A stretch of DNA of 64,000 bases from Pseudomaricurvus albidus (GCF_018863235.1 NZ_JAHKRS010000002.1:1-64000); one strand, 5' to 3'. Positions 45,330 through 55,528 are shown, counted from the first letter of the stretch. The notes: a model not told the origin generated them from the letters alone. A program made the numbers and translations.

Positions 45330-46706
45330 ATGATGCTGAATGTGATTAACCCGACTACGGGTGAAGAGCTGCACGCCTATCCAACACTGGACAGTGCACA
45401 AGTTGAAAAAAGTCTTCAGACAGCGGTCGCTGGTTTTGATTACTGGAAAAACGTTTCGTTTGAAGAGCGGGCCGATGCACTGTGTGCCGTTGCCGACATC
45501 ATGAAACAGGACCAGGAGCGGCTGGCACTGTTGATGACGGATGAAATGGGCAAGCCAATCGTTGAAGCGCGGGCCGAAGTGCAAAAATCCATCTGGTGTG
45601 CCGAACATTATGCCGAACATGCAGCGGGGTATCTGAGCAGTCAGACGCTGGCCTCGGATGCTCATCACAGTTATGTTCAGCACCTGCCGCTTGGGCCGCT
45701 GCTCGGAATCCTGCCATGGAACGCGCCCTTCTGGCTGGCCTTTCGTTTTTGTGCCCCGGCGTTGATGGCGGGCAATACCTGTCTGATGAAACACGACCCT
45801 CATGTGCCCGCGTGTGCGTCGGCCATTGCCGAATTGTTTGTCAAAGCCGGCGTACCCAACGGGCTGTTGCAGAATCTGCCGCTGGCCAATGATCAGGTGG
45901 GGCATGTGATTGCGGATTTTCGGGTGCGTGGTGTGTCGTTCACCGGTTCCAGTCAGGCGGGCAGTCGGGTTGCGGGTATGGCCGGCGCGGCACTCAAACC
46001 CTGTGTGCTGGAACTGGGTGGTTCCGATCCCAGTCTGGTACTGGCGGATGCCGATCTGGATCAGGCGGCGGATACACTGGTGCTGTCGCGCATGATCAAT
46101 GCCGGACAATCCTGTATTGCCGCCAAGCGCCTGATTGTTGAGGCTCCGGTCTATGATGCATTTATTGAAAAAGTGAAAACCCGAATGCAGGCTCTGGTGG
46201 TGGGAAACCCCAGAGAGGAGACCACCACCATTGGCCCCATTGCCCGCGCTGATTTGCGGGACAACCTCAGCCGTCAGGTAGAGGCAACGATTGAGCAGGG
46301 GGCCCGCTGTCTGATGGGCGGGCAACCTGAGACCGGCCCGGGGTATTTTTTCCCGCCCACCTTGCTGGTGGATGTCACCAACGACATGGTCGCCTGTCAG
46401 GAAGAAACCTTCGGGCCGGTGACCGTCATCCTCAAAGCGGATAATGCTGGCCAGGCGCTGGCCATAGCCAACGACACCCGCTACGGTCTGGCATCATCCA
46501 TATGGGGTGGCAGCGAGCAGGCTGAAGCCATGGCGTCTTCTCTGGAAGCCGGGCAGGTTGCCATTAACGGCATCGTCAAAACCGACCCTCGTCTGCCCAG
46601 TGGCGGCATCAAAAACTCGGGCATTGGCCGGGAGCTGGGACCTCATGGCATACTCGCGTTTGTAAACGCACAGCAGGTGTGGGTCGGGCCGAAAACCGGA
46701 GCCTGA
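45330..46706 (+). CDS. doeC: Aspartate-semialdehyde dehydrogenase DoeC
   Basis: A 458-residue NAD(P)-dependent aldehyde dehydrogenase. It has PWNAPFWLAFR, the cofactor-binding FTGSSQAGSRV, catalytic E228 in LELGGSDP and nucleophile C262 in NAGQSCIAAKR; EETFGPV follows. By similarity alone it could be a succinate-semialdehyde dehydrogenase. Position after doeA points to DoeC, oxidising aspartate 4-semialdehyde to aspartate. GAGGA precedes the start. It lies 97 bases after doeA on the same strand. Confidence 0.88.
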   Translation: MMLNVINPTTGEELHAYPTLDSAQVEKSLQTAVAGFDYWKNVSFEERADALCAVADIMKQDQERLALLMTDEMGKPIVEARAEVQKSIWCAEHYAEHAAGYLSSQTLASDAHHSYVQHLPLGPLLGILPWNAPFWLAFRFCAPALMAGNTCLMKHDPHVPACASAIAELFVKAGVPNGLLQNLPLANDQVGHVIADFRVRGVSFTGSSQAGSRVAGMAGAALKPCVLELGGSDPSLVLADADLDQAADTLVLSRMINAGQSCIAAKRLIVEAPVYDAFIEKVKTRMQALVVGNPREETTTIGPIARADLRDNLSRQVEATIEQGARCLMGGQPETGPGYFFPPTLLVDVTNDMVACQEETFGPVTVILKADNAGQALAIANDTRYGLASSIWGGSEQAEAMASSLEAGQVAINGIVKTDPRLPSGGIKNSGIGRELGPHGILAFVNAQQVWVGPKTGA

Positions 46707-46794
46707 CTCTGTCGGTGTCTGTACCTGTGTCTGTGCCCGGACGGGATGAAGCTTCTTGGACCATAAAAACAATGACGTTACTGGCTCGAATGAC

Positions 46795-47490
46795 ATGGCA
46801 GTCATTCGAGCATGGAAGGCCAATGCGAAAGCCTGGATAAACGTGATTCAGCAAAACAAAGTGGTCAGTCGCCAGGTCACCAATCAGGCGATGATCAACG
46901 CGCTGTTGGACCTGCTGCCGACAGCTAACCTGGAACCTTCAGTGCTGGATCTCGGTTGTGGCGAAGGCTGGTTGTGTCGTGAACTGGCTGCCAGAAATAT
47001 ACGTATGACAGGGGTCGATGTGGTGCCGGCTCTGATTGAGCAGGCGCGCCGTACTGCCCCTGACTTGTTCCCGCCGGTCAACTATTCGGTATTGAGCTAC
47101 CAGGATGTGGCGAAAGGAACGCTGGCCCGGCGTTACGACGGTGTGGTCTGCAACTTTTCCCTGCTGGATGAGCACAGCGTCAGGCTGCTCTTTTCCCGGG
47201 TGCATACCCTGCTCAATCCCGGTGGCGTTCTGGTGTTGCAAACACTCCACCCGGATAGGCTACCGATGACCCGTTCGACCGCAGATACCGATACCGGTTG
47301 GCAGCTGGAACACTGGCAGGGCTTCGATGAGTCTTTCCCGGCACCTTCGCCCTGGTTCTACCGATCGCTGCAGGAGTGGCAATCTTTGTTTCACCAGAGC
47401 AGGTTGATTCCGTTAGAGGTGATCGAACCCCGTCATCCGGATAGTGGTGAGTTGATGTCGCTGATCATGGCCGGGCAATTGCCAGACTAA
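46795..47490 (+). CDS. SAM-dependent methyltransferase, class I
   Basis: About 231 residues. The SAM-binding motif I is VLDLGCGEGWLCREL (about 50-64), followed by GVDVVPALIEQAR (acidic residue for the ribose) and VCNFSLLD. The substrate is unknown; the fold resembles ubiquinone or small-molecule methyltransferases. Start choice is uncertain: ATG 46795 or TTG 46756 gives 13 more residues. It follows doeC by 88 bases, but no link to ectoine is apparent. Confidence 0.88.
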   Translation: MAVIRAWKANAKAWINVIQQNKVVSRQVTNQAMINALLDLLPTANLEPSVLDLGCGEGWLCRELAARNIRMTGVDVVPALIEQARRTAPDLFPPVNYSVLSYQDVAKGTLARRYDGVVCNFSLLDEHSVRLLFSRVHTLLNPGGVLVLQTLHPDRLPMTRSTADTDTGWQLEHWQGFDESFPAPSPWFYRSLQEWQSLFHQSRLIPLEVIEPRHPDSGELMSLIMAGQLPD

Positions 47491-47515
47491 AGTCTTGTCG
47501 GGCCGGGCAGTGGCT

Positions 47516-48316
47516 CTATGATTTGCGGCTTTTCTGGATCATGTCGTAAGCGGCCTGGATCTCCTGCGAGCGCTCGGTGGCTTCGTGGATCATGTCTTCA
47601 GGCAGCCCCTGACCCATCAGTTTATCCGGGTGGTACTGACTCATCAGCTTGCGGTAAGCGCGTTTGAGTTCCTTGTCACTGATGGACTTGTCCACACCCA
47701 GTGCATCGTAGGCAAGATCCAGTTCGCTGGCGCTGGGGGCTTGCTGGTAATGGCGATAGTGTCCCTGCCCCTGACCGGAAAACTGGTTCTGGGCCTTGAT
47801 CATGCGCAGCAGCTGTTCGAAGGCGAAACCGGAAAAACCGATGCCCTGGGCCACTTGCCGCAAGACCGCTTCTTCGCTGCTGTCGATCGCTCCATCGGCC
47901 AGCGCGATGCTGATCAGGTAAACCAGCAGCATTTGTTTGAGGTTGGGGTGGCGGCCGCAGGCCTGATTGAATTTGCCCAGCAGCTCAGGCAGGGAGAAAT
48001 TGTGCTGGCTGCCCTGTTTAAACAGATCAATGGCGGCGCGACGGTGATCGGCAGTGAGCCCCAGCTTATCCATCAACTTTTCGGTTTGCTGAACTTCCGC
48101 TTCTGATACGCGTCCGTCAGCCTTGGCCAGATAGCCCAACAGGGTAAACGTGGTACTGAAAAAAGTGTCCTGAATCTCCTGACGATCACCGGAGGGGATA
48201 TGAAAATGGCTGACCCTGATACTGCGGTCAACGATCGAGCCGATAAACAGGCCCAGCAGGAAACCCCAAAAGCCACCTGCCCAAAAGCCTACTATGGCGC
48301 CAATCAACTTACCCAT
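47516..48316 (-). CDS. djlA: Co-chaperone DjlA
   Basis: 266 residues. An N-terminal glycine-rich membrane segment (about 5-28) is followed by a TerB-like helical domain (about 50-175, with LAKADGRVSEAEV and ALADGAIDSSEEA). A C-terminal J domain (about 203-266) contains the HPD tripeptide in SQYHPDKL. DjlA is anchored in the inner membrane and stimulates DnaK in envelope-stress signalling. It is convergent with the methyltransferase. Confidence 0.94.
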   Translation of the reverse strand: MGKLIGAIVGFWAGGFWGFLLGLFIGSIVDRSIRVSHFHIPSGDRQEIQDTFFSTTFTLLGYLAKADGRVSEAEVQQTEKLMDKLGLTADHRRAAIDLFKQGSQHNFSLPELLGKFNQACGRHPNLKQMLLVYLISIALADGAIDSSEEAVLRQVAQGIGFSGFAFEQLLRMIKAQNQFSGQGQGHYRHYQQAPSASELDLAYDALGVDKSISDKELKRAYRKLMSQYHPDKLMGQGLPEDMIHEATERSQEIQAAYDMIQKSRKS

Positions 48317-48532
48317 GATGCTTTACCTTGTCTATCTGCCTGCCGGGGCAGTGAACTATAACGGGTTAACGCCAAGGCATACAGGGGAGAGGCGGGATTT
48401 CAGGCGTTTTTGTGTCATGGCACGAATACAAAAGACAGGCCAATGACCTGAGAGTCGCCTTCAATGAACTATCATATTGAGACTTAGCTGATACACTTTG
48501 TAGACCTTCTTGTAGTCAGGTGATGTTACCTC

Positions 48533-51439
48533 ATGAAAACACGCACATGGACTCGCGCAGCACTGATTTTGCTGTTTCTGTTGCTGATCTTTTTGCCCCT
48601 TCTGTTGTCGCTGGTTGTTAAGTATTCACTTTTGTCCGAACTCGAAACCCGGGGGATGAGTGACGTCAGTGTTGAGCGACTGTGGCTGAATCCGTACACG
48701 GGCGTGGCTTCCATTCAGAATTTGAAATTTTCCACCGACACCGACCACTACCGCCTGACTGATCTCGAACTGGATTTGACCCTCACGGACTTGTGGGGAC
48801 AAAAAGTGCGGGTGAGCGGCGTGCGTCTGATCAGTGCCAATCTGAGACTGCAGCAGGATGCCGAAGGCAATTTGATGATCAATGGCATCAATCTGGCGGG
48901 TGACGATACTCAGGAAGTTGTGGAAGAGGTGGTTGAAGAGCCTGAAGAAAATGCTTCGACTTGGCAGTTTGCGCTCGATAGCCTGGGTGTTGAAGACGTG
49001 CACCTGTTGGTGGATTTGCCGGATGTGGTTGCTGATGTCAGTGTGCAGAAAATTGCCATTGCCCGGCTGGATACTGAGGAAGAGCAAAAGGGCGATGTTG
49101 AAATCCTGCTGACCCTGAACCGGCTGGAGTTACCATCAGCTGGACTGGAAGCCGCGGTATCTTTGGAATTCACAACCCAGCTGGCTCTGGAACGACTGGA
49201 GCTGGACGACTGGAAAGTGCACTCCACCGCGCAGTCTACTCTGTCGAACCTGAAATTGACCGTCACCGGCAACACCATTTCCCTGCCAGAGACTCAATTG
49301 AAACTGGATGCCCGGGCGCAGTACTCAGCCGGTGACTGGACGCTGTCTGCGGACACTGAAACCGCGGTGTCCCGTGCGGACATCAACACGGCAGATGCGG
49401 CAGTGGTATTTCCTGAAGCCATCATCGACCTGGTGCTAGAGGCGGCGTCTCAGGGGGGCAGCCAAACCATTGATGCGCAGACCAAACTGGCACTGTCCGA
49501 TCTGGATGTAAAAGCTTCACAGCTGCAGGCGACATTGCCTAAAACGTCATTGACGCTGGACCTGAACGGAAACGCCTCTGGCGAGAAGCAGGATGCAATC
49601 ATCAACAGCACACTGGTGTTATCCGATCTGAATCTGGTTGCCGATGACACAACAGTGAAGCTGCCGGAACTGAATCTCAGCCTGGATGCCAAGGGTGGCA
49701 GTAACGGCGGCAACTGGCAGGTTTCAGGAAACACCAATACTGTGTTGTCTGAGTTGGATGTGGTGACTCCCCAGGCACTGCTGCAATGGGCCAGGGCAGA
49801 AATTGGTGTGGAAGGGGAGGCCTCGTCAGAGGACGCACTGAATTATCAGGCTGTGATTGAGGTTTTGGCCGATCAGGGCGCGGTGCAAACCGGGGCCGAA
49901 AGTGCCGGGCTCAAGCAAGCGCCACTGGCCGATCTAAAACACTTGTCTCTGGGAACGACCCTGACTGGCAGTGTCAGTGAAGATCAGTCAGCCAGTGAAG
50001 TCAGCGTGAAAAAACTGGCTCTCACTGGTTTGAACCTGCTGCCCTCAAAAGGTCAGCCGACACTGGTCAGCGATGCGGATTTCTTTCTGGAGGGAATGAC
50101 TGTCAAGCTGCCTGATGATTCACAGGCAATGGATGTGGTGGTCGAGAGACTGAACTTGCCGAAAGCAAAGATTGCCTTTGTCCGTGAAGCCGATGGCAGT
50201 ATGCCGCAACTGGCGGCCATCCTGTCTCCGCAAGCACAAGCCTCGAAGACAGACAGTACCGGCGAGGTGGCAGAAAGCACCAACGAAACCGGCAGCGATA
50301 ACTTGGCGACGCTGCAGGCCGATAAAGAATCGAGCGGTACGGGCATTCCTGTTTTCGTGAAGCATCTGATGATTGGGCCCGAGGTATCCGTGGATATTTC
50401 CGATGCGGGAGTGAAACCGACGTTTGAAGAAGTGGTGCGTATAAACCAGCTGCAGATTAACAATCTGTCTCTGAAAGAATCGTCGCAGCCAGCGAGTCTG
50501 AACATGGCGCTGCTGTTAAACCATGATGCGGCCATAAAGGCCGAAGGCAGCTTCAATGTGGTCGCTCCAAATGCCGATGTCAAAATCACCCTGGACGAAT
50601 ACCAGCTGCTGGGACTCAGTGGTTACAGCAAGGAATTTACAGGCTACGCACTGGAAGCCGGTGTCTTTAATTTAACCTCGACAGTGAAACTGGCAGACAA
50701 TCAACTGGATACCCATAACCAGGCTATTATCAATCATGTCACGTTGCGACCTGAACATTCGGATACCGTGCAACAGTTTGCTCACTCGTTGACGATGCCA
50801 CTGGATCAGGCCCTCGACCTGTTGCGCGATAGCAATGATCAAATCAAACTGGAAGTGCCGGTCAAAGGTGCATTGGATGATCCTGATGTGGATATCCAGC
50901 AGATCATCAATAAAGCGCTGGGTGGCGCCATGAAAAAAGCCTCCATGCTGGTTTTGCAAACCCTGTTGCAGCCCTATGGTGCGATCATCACTGTGGCACA
51001 AATGGCCGGTGAAAAAATGACAGAAGTCAAACTCGACTCCGTCAGGTTTGCCGCTGGCAGTGCCGAGCTCAATGCCGTCGCTAAAGACTATTCCGGTAAA
51101 ATTGCCGCGATGCTCAAAGAGCGCGATGCCTTGACCCTGAAGATGTGTGGCGTGACCAATTTGGGTGACTTGCAAGTGGTGGCAACCGAGGCCGGAGAAA
51201 AATGGCCAGAGGTTACTGCAGAACCTGCAGCCGTGCCGGCGACGGATGCTCCGCAATCGGTGCAACTGCTAGAGGAAAAATACACCAAGGCTTTAAAAGA
51301 TCTGGCTGTTCTGCGAACCGACAATCTGAAGCGCCATCTGCGCGATGATCTGGGCGTTCCATCTCCGCAATTGCTGGTTTGCCTGCCCCGACATCAAGCT
51401 GATAATAAAGTCCCAGCAAGTGTTGAATTGTCATTTTAA
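48533..51439 (+). CDS. Large AsmA-like DUF748 protein
   Basis: 968 residues with one N-terminal membrane segment (about 10-30); the rest is periplasmic. The sequence is a long series of beta strands typical of DUF748/AsmA-like proteins, including VSVERLWLNPYTGVASIQNL near the start and a repeated LxLDAxG pattern (residues 220-420). Toward the end, LEVPVKGALDDPDVDIQQII (about 782-801) is a hallmark of the family. A C-terminal helical region follows. Such proteins are thought to form lipid-transport grooves between membranes. It lies 54 bases before the phospholipase D-family gene, probably in one operon. Confidence 0.85.
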   Translation: MKTRTWTRAALILLFLLLIFLPLLLSLVVKYSLLSELETRGMSDVSVERLWLNPYTGVASIQNLKFSTDTDHYRLTDLELDLTLTDLWGQKVRVSGVRLISANLRLQQDAEGNLMINGINLAGDDTQEVVEEVVEEPEENASTWQFALDSLGVEDVHLLVDLPDVVADVSVQKIAIARLDTEEEQKGDVEILLTLNRLELPSAGLEAAVSLEFTTQLALERLELDDWKVHSTAQSTLSNLKLTVTGNTISLPETQLKLDARAQYSAGDWTLSADTETAVSRADINTADAAVVFPEAIIDLVLEAASQGGSQTIDAQTKLALSDLDVKASQLQATLPKTSLTLDLNGNASGEKQDAIINSTLVLSDLNLVADDTTVKLPELNLSLDAKGGSNGGNWQVSGNTNTVLSELDVVTPQALLQWARAEIGVEGEASSEDALNYQAVIEVLADQGAVQTGAESAGLKQAPLADLKHLSLGTTLTGSVSEDQSASEVSVKKLALTGLNLLPSKGQPTLVSDADFFLEGMTVKLPDDSQAMDVVVERLNLPKAKIAFVREADGSMPQLAAILSPQAQASKTDSTGEVAESTNETGSDNLATLQADKESSGTGIPVFVKHLMIGPEVSVDISDAGVKPTFEEVVRINQLQINNLSLKESSQPASLNMALLLNHDAAIKAEGSFNVVAPNADVKITLDEYQLLGLSGYSKEFTGYALEAGVFNLTSTVKLADNQLDTHNQAIINHVTLRPEHSDTVQQFAHSLTMPLDQALDLLRDSNDQIKLEVPVKGALDDPDVDIQQIINKALGGAMKKASMLVLQTLLQPYGAIITVAQMAGEKMTEVKLDSVRFAAGSAELNAVAKDYSGKIAAMLKERDALTLKMCGVTNLGDLQVVATEAGEKWPEVTAEPAAVPATDAPQSVQLLEEKYTKALKDLAVLRTDNLKRHLRDDLGVPSPQLLVCLPRHQADNKVPASVELSF

Positions 51440-51493
51440 CGGTTTTGATTTGGAGTGACGTGGCTCAAGAGTCTTGATGGAAAGAGCGGTTAA

Positions 51494-53086
51494 ATGAAGT
51501 TAGCGGATCGATCAGGTATTGAAAAAACCACCAAGATCATTGATGTTCAGGAAACCGCTCTGTCACGCCGGGTTCGTCACCACACCGATCAATATCCGGG
51601 GCAGAGCGGTGTCTATCCGCTGGTATCGGGAAAAGACGCGCTCGATGCCCGTCTGGCCCTGATTGCTGCTGCGGAAAAGACTCTGGATTTACAGTATTAC
51701 ATCTGGCACCGGGATCAAACCGGAAAGCTGCTGTCCTCCTGTTTACTCGATGCCGCAGACCGAGGTGTTCGGGTAAGACTGTTACTGGATGATGTGGGTT
51801 CTCCCATTGGCGATGAGCGACTTCTGTTGCTGAGTCAGCACGTCAATATTGATATTCGCTTGTTCAATCCGTTACTGAGCCGTGTCAGGCGCTTGTGGTC
51901 CATGGTGTGGAATTATGGCCGGGCCAATCGTCGCATGCATAACAAGTCACTGACGGCTGATAACACCGTGACTCTTGTGGGAGGGCGGAACATTGGTAAT
52001 GAGTATTTTGAAGCCGGTGGGCAGGTCGACTTTGCCGACTTGGATATCATGGCCATTGGTCCTGTGGTCGATCAAGCATCCGACGGTTTTGATGAGTACT
52101 GGAACTCTGACATCAGTTGCCCGATTGAATTGATCTCTCATAAAAAATTTACGGTAAAGGAATTGGCCAGTGCCAACCGCAATTATCGAGAACACTTCAG
52201 GAAATATACCCACAGCTCATGGATAGACGACTTTCTTAAGATAGATGATGCTCCATCAATCACTAGCGACCATGGTGAAAGTCAAATCAACCCAGATGGT
52301 CATTCTGACGCTGACATCGCGACAAAGTGGTACTGGAGCCAGGCCAGTATTATGTACGATCACCCCGACAAGGTGTTGGGCAGGGGGTTTGGCAAGTTTA
52401 AATCCCTGAGTTCACAGCTGGCGGAATTGTCGAACAGCGTCAGCCAGGAATTGCTGCTGGTCTCGCCTTATTTTATTCCCGGGCGGGCCGGGCTGGAGTA
52501 CTTCAGTCTGCTCAGATCCCGCGGAGTTAACATTACCATTTTGACCAACTCGCTGGCGGCAACCGATGTCGGCGCGGTGCATTCCGGTTACGCCAAATAT
52601 CGCAAGCGGCTACTGAAAATGGGCGTGGCTATCTATGAGGCTCGCTCAGAACAGGACGTGCTGTCGCAAAAGCCAAGGTTGAGAAAACGCATACGGCGCT
52701 GGGCGTTCAGAAGAAAGAACAGAGCCGATCACACCATGCCCATCACCCGGTCCGCAAGGGCCAGTTTGCACGCCAAGGCTTTTTTTATCGATCAGCAAAG
52801 AACCTTTGTTGGATCCATGAACCTCGACCCCCGTTCGCTGTTGATCAACACCGAAATCGGTGTGTTGGTGGACAACCCTGAGATGACCCGCGAGGCGGTG
52901 GATGACATTATGATGTCGTTGCCGGGAAACAGTTATCAGCTGGCTCTCGACAAGGGCAACAAGCTCGTGTGGATCTTGCACAGGGACGACGGGGATGTCC
53001 GTTTTTATTCAGAACCTCAGGCAACGGTGTTTCAGCGGGTGGCTGTATGGTTGATGGCCCGATTCCCTATAGAGTCACAATTGTAG
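51494..53086 (+). CDS. Phospholipase D family protein, ClsC-like
   Basis: 530 residues with two HKD motifs: H149-x-K151-x4-D156 and H426-x-K428-x4-D433, each followed by GG/GS-x-N. This is the pattern of cardiolipin synthases and bacterial phospholipase D. It lacks the N-terminal membrane helices of ClsA, which points to the ClsC type. That type joins phosphatidylglycerol and phosphatidylethanolamine to make cardiolipin. The upstream DUF748 gene makes a shared role in envelope lipid handling plausible. Confidence 0.88.
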   Translation: MKLADRSGIEKTTKIIDVQETALSRRVRHHTDQYPGQSGVYPLVSGKDALDARLALIAAAEKTLDLQYYIWHRDQTGKLLSSCLLDAADRGVRVRLLLDDVGSPIGDERLLLLSQHVNIDIRLFNPLLSRVRRLWSMVWNYGRANRRMHNKSLTADNTVTLVGGRNIGNEYFEAGGQVDFADLDIMAIGPVVDQASDGFDEYWNSDISCPIELISHKKFTVKELASANRNYREHFRKYTHSSWIDDFLKIDDAPSITSDHGESQINPDGHSDADIATKWYWSQASIMYDHPDKVLGRGFGKFKSLSSQLAELSNSVSQELLLVSPYFIPGRAGLEYFSLLRSRGVNITILTNSLAATDVGAVHSGYAKYRKRLLKMGVAIYEARSEQDVLSQKPRLRKRIRRWAFRRKNRADHTMPITRSARASLHAKAFFIDQQRTFVGSMNLDPRSLLINTEIGVLVDNPEMTREAVDDIMMSLPGNSYQLALDKGNKLVWILHRDDGDVRFYSEPQATVFQRVAVWLMARFPIESQL

Positions 53087-53103
53087 ACGTCGAGTTTATC
53101 CGG

Positions 53104-53673
53104 TCAGGGCTTCACCTGAGCGTGCCGTGGGCAGCTGATCAGATGGTCATTTACCATGCCGGTGGCCTGCATGTGAGCGTAACAGATGGTTGTACCGACA
53201 AAGGAAAAGCCATCTTTTTTCAGTGTTTTGCTCATGACATCCGAGACCGGTGTTGAAGCAGGTACATCCTTCAGGGTTTTGAATCGGTTCTGGACAGGCT
53301 CTCCGTCGACGAACTGCCACAAGTAGTCGCTGAAACTTGAGCGGCTTTCGACAATGTGCAAATAGGCCTGGGCATTTTTGATCGCGCTCTGTACCTTTAG
53401 GCGATTGCGAATGATGTCTGGATTGGCTAACAGCTTTTCAATTTTTTTATCGCTGTAGCGCGCGATTTTTTCAGGATCAAACTGGTCAAATGCCTTGCGA
53501 TAACCTTCCCGTTTTTTCAGTACGGTGATCCAGGACAGACCGGCCTGTGCGCCTTCAAGCAGCAAAAATTCAAACAGCGTGCGATCATCATAGCAAGGGA
53601 CACCCCATTCCTCGTCGTGGTATTTTTCGTACAGTGGGTTTCCCCGGCACCAGTCGCAGCGTTTTTCCGTCAT
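53104..53673 (-). CDS. tag: DNA-3-methyladenine glycosylase I
   Basis: A 189-residue base-excision repair enzyme. The zinc-binding ends are CDWCRGNPLYEKYHDEEWG at the start and NDHLISCPRH at the end, with the active-site aspartate in LEGAQAGLSW-type context. It removes 3-methyladenine from alkylated DNA. It is convergent with the phospholipase D gene, 17 bases apart. Confidence 0.94.
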   Translation of the reverse strand: MTEKRCDWCRGNPLYEKYHDEEWGVPCYDDRTLFEFLLLEGAQAGLSWITVLKKREGYRKAFDQFDPEKIARYSDKKIEKLLANPDIIRNRLKVQSAIKNAQAYLHIVESRSSFSDYLWQFVDGEPVQNRFKTLKDVPASTPVSDVMSKTLKKDGFSFVGTTICYAHMQATGMVNDHLISCPRHAQVKP

Positions 53674-53918
53674 GGATAAGTTTTCCTGTTTAAGAGAACT
53701 CTTTCATGGAAGTCAGTCGTGATGCCTGCATAATAAACCAAAAACATCTCTCTATCTTCTCCATCACCGGCGCGCTTGTGACGCTGGGGCGGGGTCAGGC
53801 AGCGTTTGAGTATCGAATTGGTCTACACTCTAAAATGCACATTGTGTAGAGACATTGTGTACAGGGTAGCTCCCGAATTGGATTTCAGGCGCGGCATCAT
53901 CGTCAAAGGCTTATTGTT

Positions 53919-54530
53919 ATGAGTTCAGGGCAGTTGCTTAAGGTAGCGTTTGGTGCCATTTTTCTGGTGTGTGCCCCTTTGGCGTCACTGGCTGAGAAGC
54001 CAACCCTGGATATGTTCCGGACGCAGAAGGCTGGTTCGGAGACTCCCGTCGAGACGCTGGAGCCCTGCAAGATTCAGAAGTCACAGCAGGTGGATTTTAC
54101 CGATGCCAAGGTGCCGGATACTCTCACGATTTCGGTCACTGGAGGCCCCTGCAGTGAGGCTGGTGTGGTGTTGAGTGTGACTCAGGCCGATGGTCGCGAG
54201 GTTTACCGCTACACGGGGGCGTTAATTGACCATCTTCCTGAGCTGATTTACGAGCCGCAACTGGCAAAGCTGATGTCCTATTACGTGAATAAGGCTCTGC
54301 ACAGTGCTTTTTTACGGTCCACGAGGGACTTGCCGACATACGCCGAGGTCAGTCAGTACTGTGAAATGACCGGTGATTTTGTGGTGGTGGGGGAAAAACA
54401 TTTCGATGAACTTCGGCAAGAAGACTTGCCAATTCTCTGGCATAAAACCGGCCACTCGACCTGGGTGCATGTTGTTTTTGATCCTGTTACCGGTGTGAGT
54501 GAGGTGATTATGCGCGGGGGAGCCATTTAA
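53919..54530 (+). CDS. Periplasmic hypothetical protein
   Basis: 203 residues with a signal peptide (residues 1-25, ASLA). The mature part has three cysteines (PCKIQ, GPCSE, QYCEM), mixed beta/alpha pattern and a conserved-looking end VHVVFDPVTGVSEVIMRGG. The family is not recognised. It precedes the proline iminopeptidase by 26 bases and may share its transcript. Confidence 0.7.
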   Translation: MSSGQLLKVAFGAIFLVCAPLASLAEKPTLDMFRTQKAGSETPVETLEPCKIQKSQQVDFTDAKVPDTLTISVTGGPCSEAGVVLSVTQADGREVYRYTGALIDHLPELIYEPQLAKLMSYYVNKALHSAFLRSTRDLPTYAEVSQYCEMTGDFVVVGEKHFDELRQEDLPILWHKTGHSTWVHVVFDPVTGVSEVIMRGGAI

Positions 54531-54556
54531 TCGATCAATACGCTTAGAGGGTTGTT

Positions 54557-55528
54557 ATGCACATACATTATCCCGACATTAAGCCCTATCAGACCCAGAT
54601 GTTGCCGGTAAGCGATGGCCACACCCTTTATGTTGAGCAGTCTGGCAATCCCGAAGGTATACCGGTTATTTTTATCCATGGTGGTCCGGGAGCCGGCTGC
54701 CACAAACAGGACCGCAGTTTTTTTGACCCGGAACGCTATCGCATAATCCTCTTTGATCAGCGGGGAGCCGGGCGTTCGACACCTCATGCATCGCTGGAAC
54801 ACAACAATACCCAATTGCTGGTGCAGGACATCGAAGCCATTCGAGAGTACCTTGGCATAGAACGCTGGCTCCTGTTCGGCGGTTCCTGGGGCTCAACACT
54901 GAGTCTTGTCTACGCCGAAACACATCCCAGTCGGGTCATGGGGTTGATTCTGCGAGGCATCTTCCTCTGTCGTGATCAGGATATTCAATGGTTTTATCAA
55001 CGCGGTGCGAGTCTTATTTTTCCGGATTACTGGGAGGACTTTCTCGATCCCATTCCGGAATCTGAACGAGACAATCTGGTCCAGGCTTACTACCGGCGTC
55101 TCACTGGGGATAATGAACTGGCTAAGATGTCCTGCGCCAAAGCCTGGTCGCTATGGGAAGCCCGCTGCGCCACACTGAGACCCAACAATGACCTGCACGA
55201 TAGTTTTTCCGATCCTCATATGGCGTTGTCCCTCGCCCGGATTGAAGCGCATTATTTTAAGCATCACGGTTTTCTGGAACACAATCAGATCCTGCGGCAA
55301 GCGTCGCAGCTGGAGGGCATACCGGGTATCATCGTTCACGGACGCTACGATATGATCTGTACTCTGGACAATGCCCAGTCGCTGCATCATGTGTGGCACG
55401 ACTCCGAACTGCACATCATTCGCGATGCAGGCCATGCTTCCTGCGAGCCGAGCATTGTTGATGCGTTAATACGTGCCACTCGAACCATGGCCAGACGTTT
55501 TTCGGATGACAACCCAACACCCGCCTGA
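54557..55528 (+). CDS. pip: Proline iminopeptidase
   Basis: A 323-residue alpha/beta hydrolase of peptidase family S33. It has the diagnostic HGGPGAGC oxyanion motif (about 41-48), DQRGAGRST, the nucleophile elbow GGSWGSTL (serine near 110) and the late histidine in DAGHASCEP. It removes N-terminal proline from peptides in the cytoplasm. The dtd gene follows 46 bases later on the same strand, a common pairing. Confidence 0.95.
   Translation: MHIHYPDIKPYQTQMLPVSDGHTLYVEQSGNPEGIPVIFIHGGPGAGCHKQDRSFFDPERYRIILFDQRGAGRSTPHASLEHNNTQLLVQDIEAIREYLGIERWLLFGGSWGSTLSLVYAETHPSRVMGLILRGIFLCRDQDIQWFYQRGASLIFPDYWEDFLDPIPESERDNLVQAYYRRLTGDNELAKMSCAKAWSLWEARCATLRPNNDLHDSFSDPHMALSLARIEAHYFKHHGFLEHNQILRQASQLEGIPGIIVHGRYDMICTLDNAQSLHHVWHDSELHIIRDAGHASCEPSIVDALIRATRTMARRFSDDNPTPA

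Noticed and set aside
45303-46325. Open frame of 340 codons opposite doeC
   Set aside because: It is antisense to a clear aldehyde dehydrogenase, with no domain pattern.
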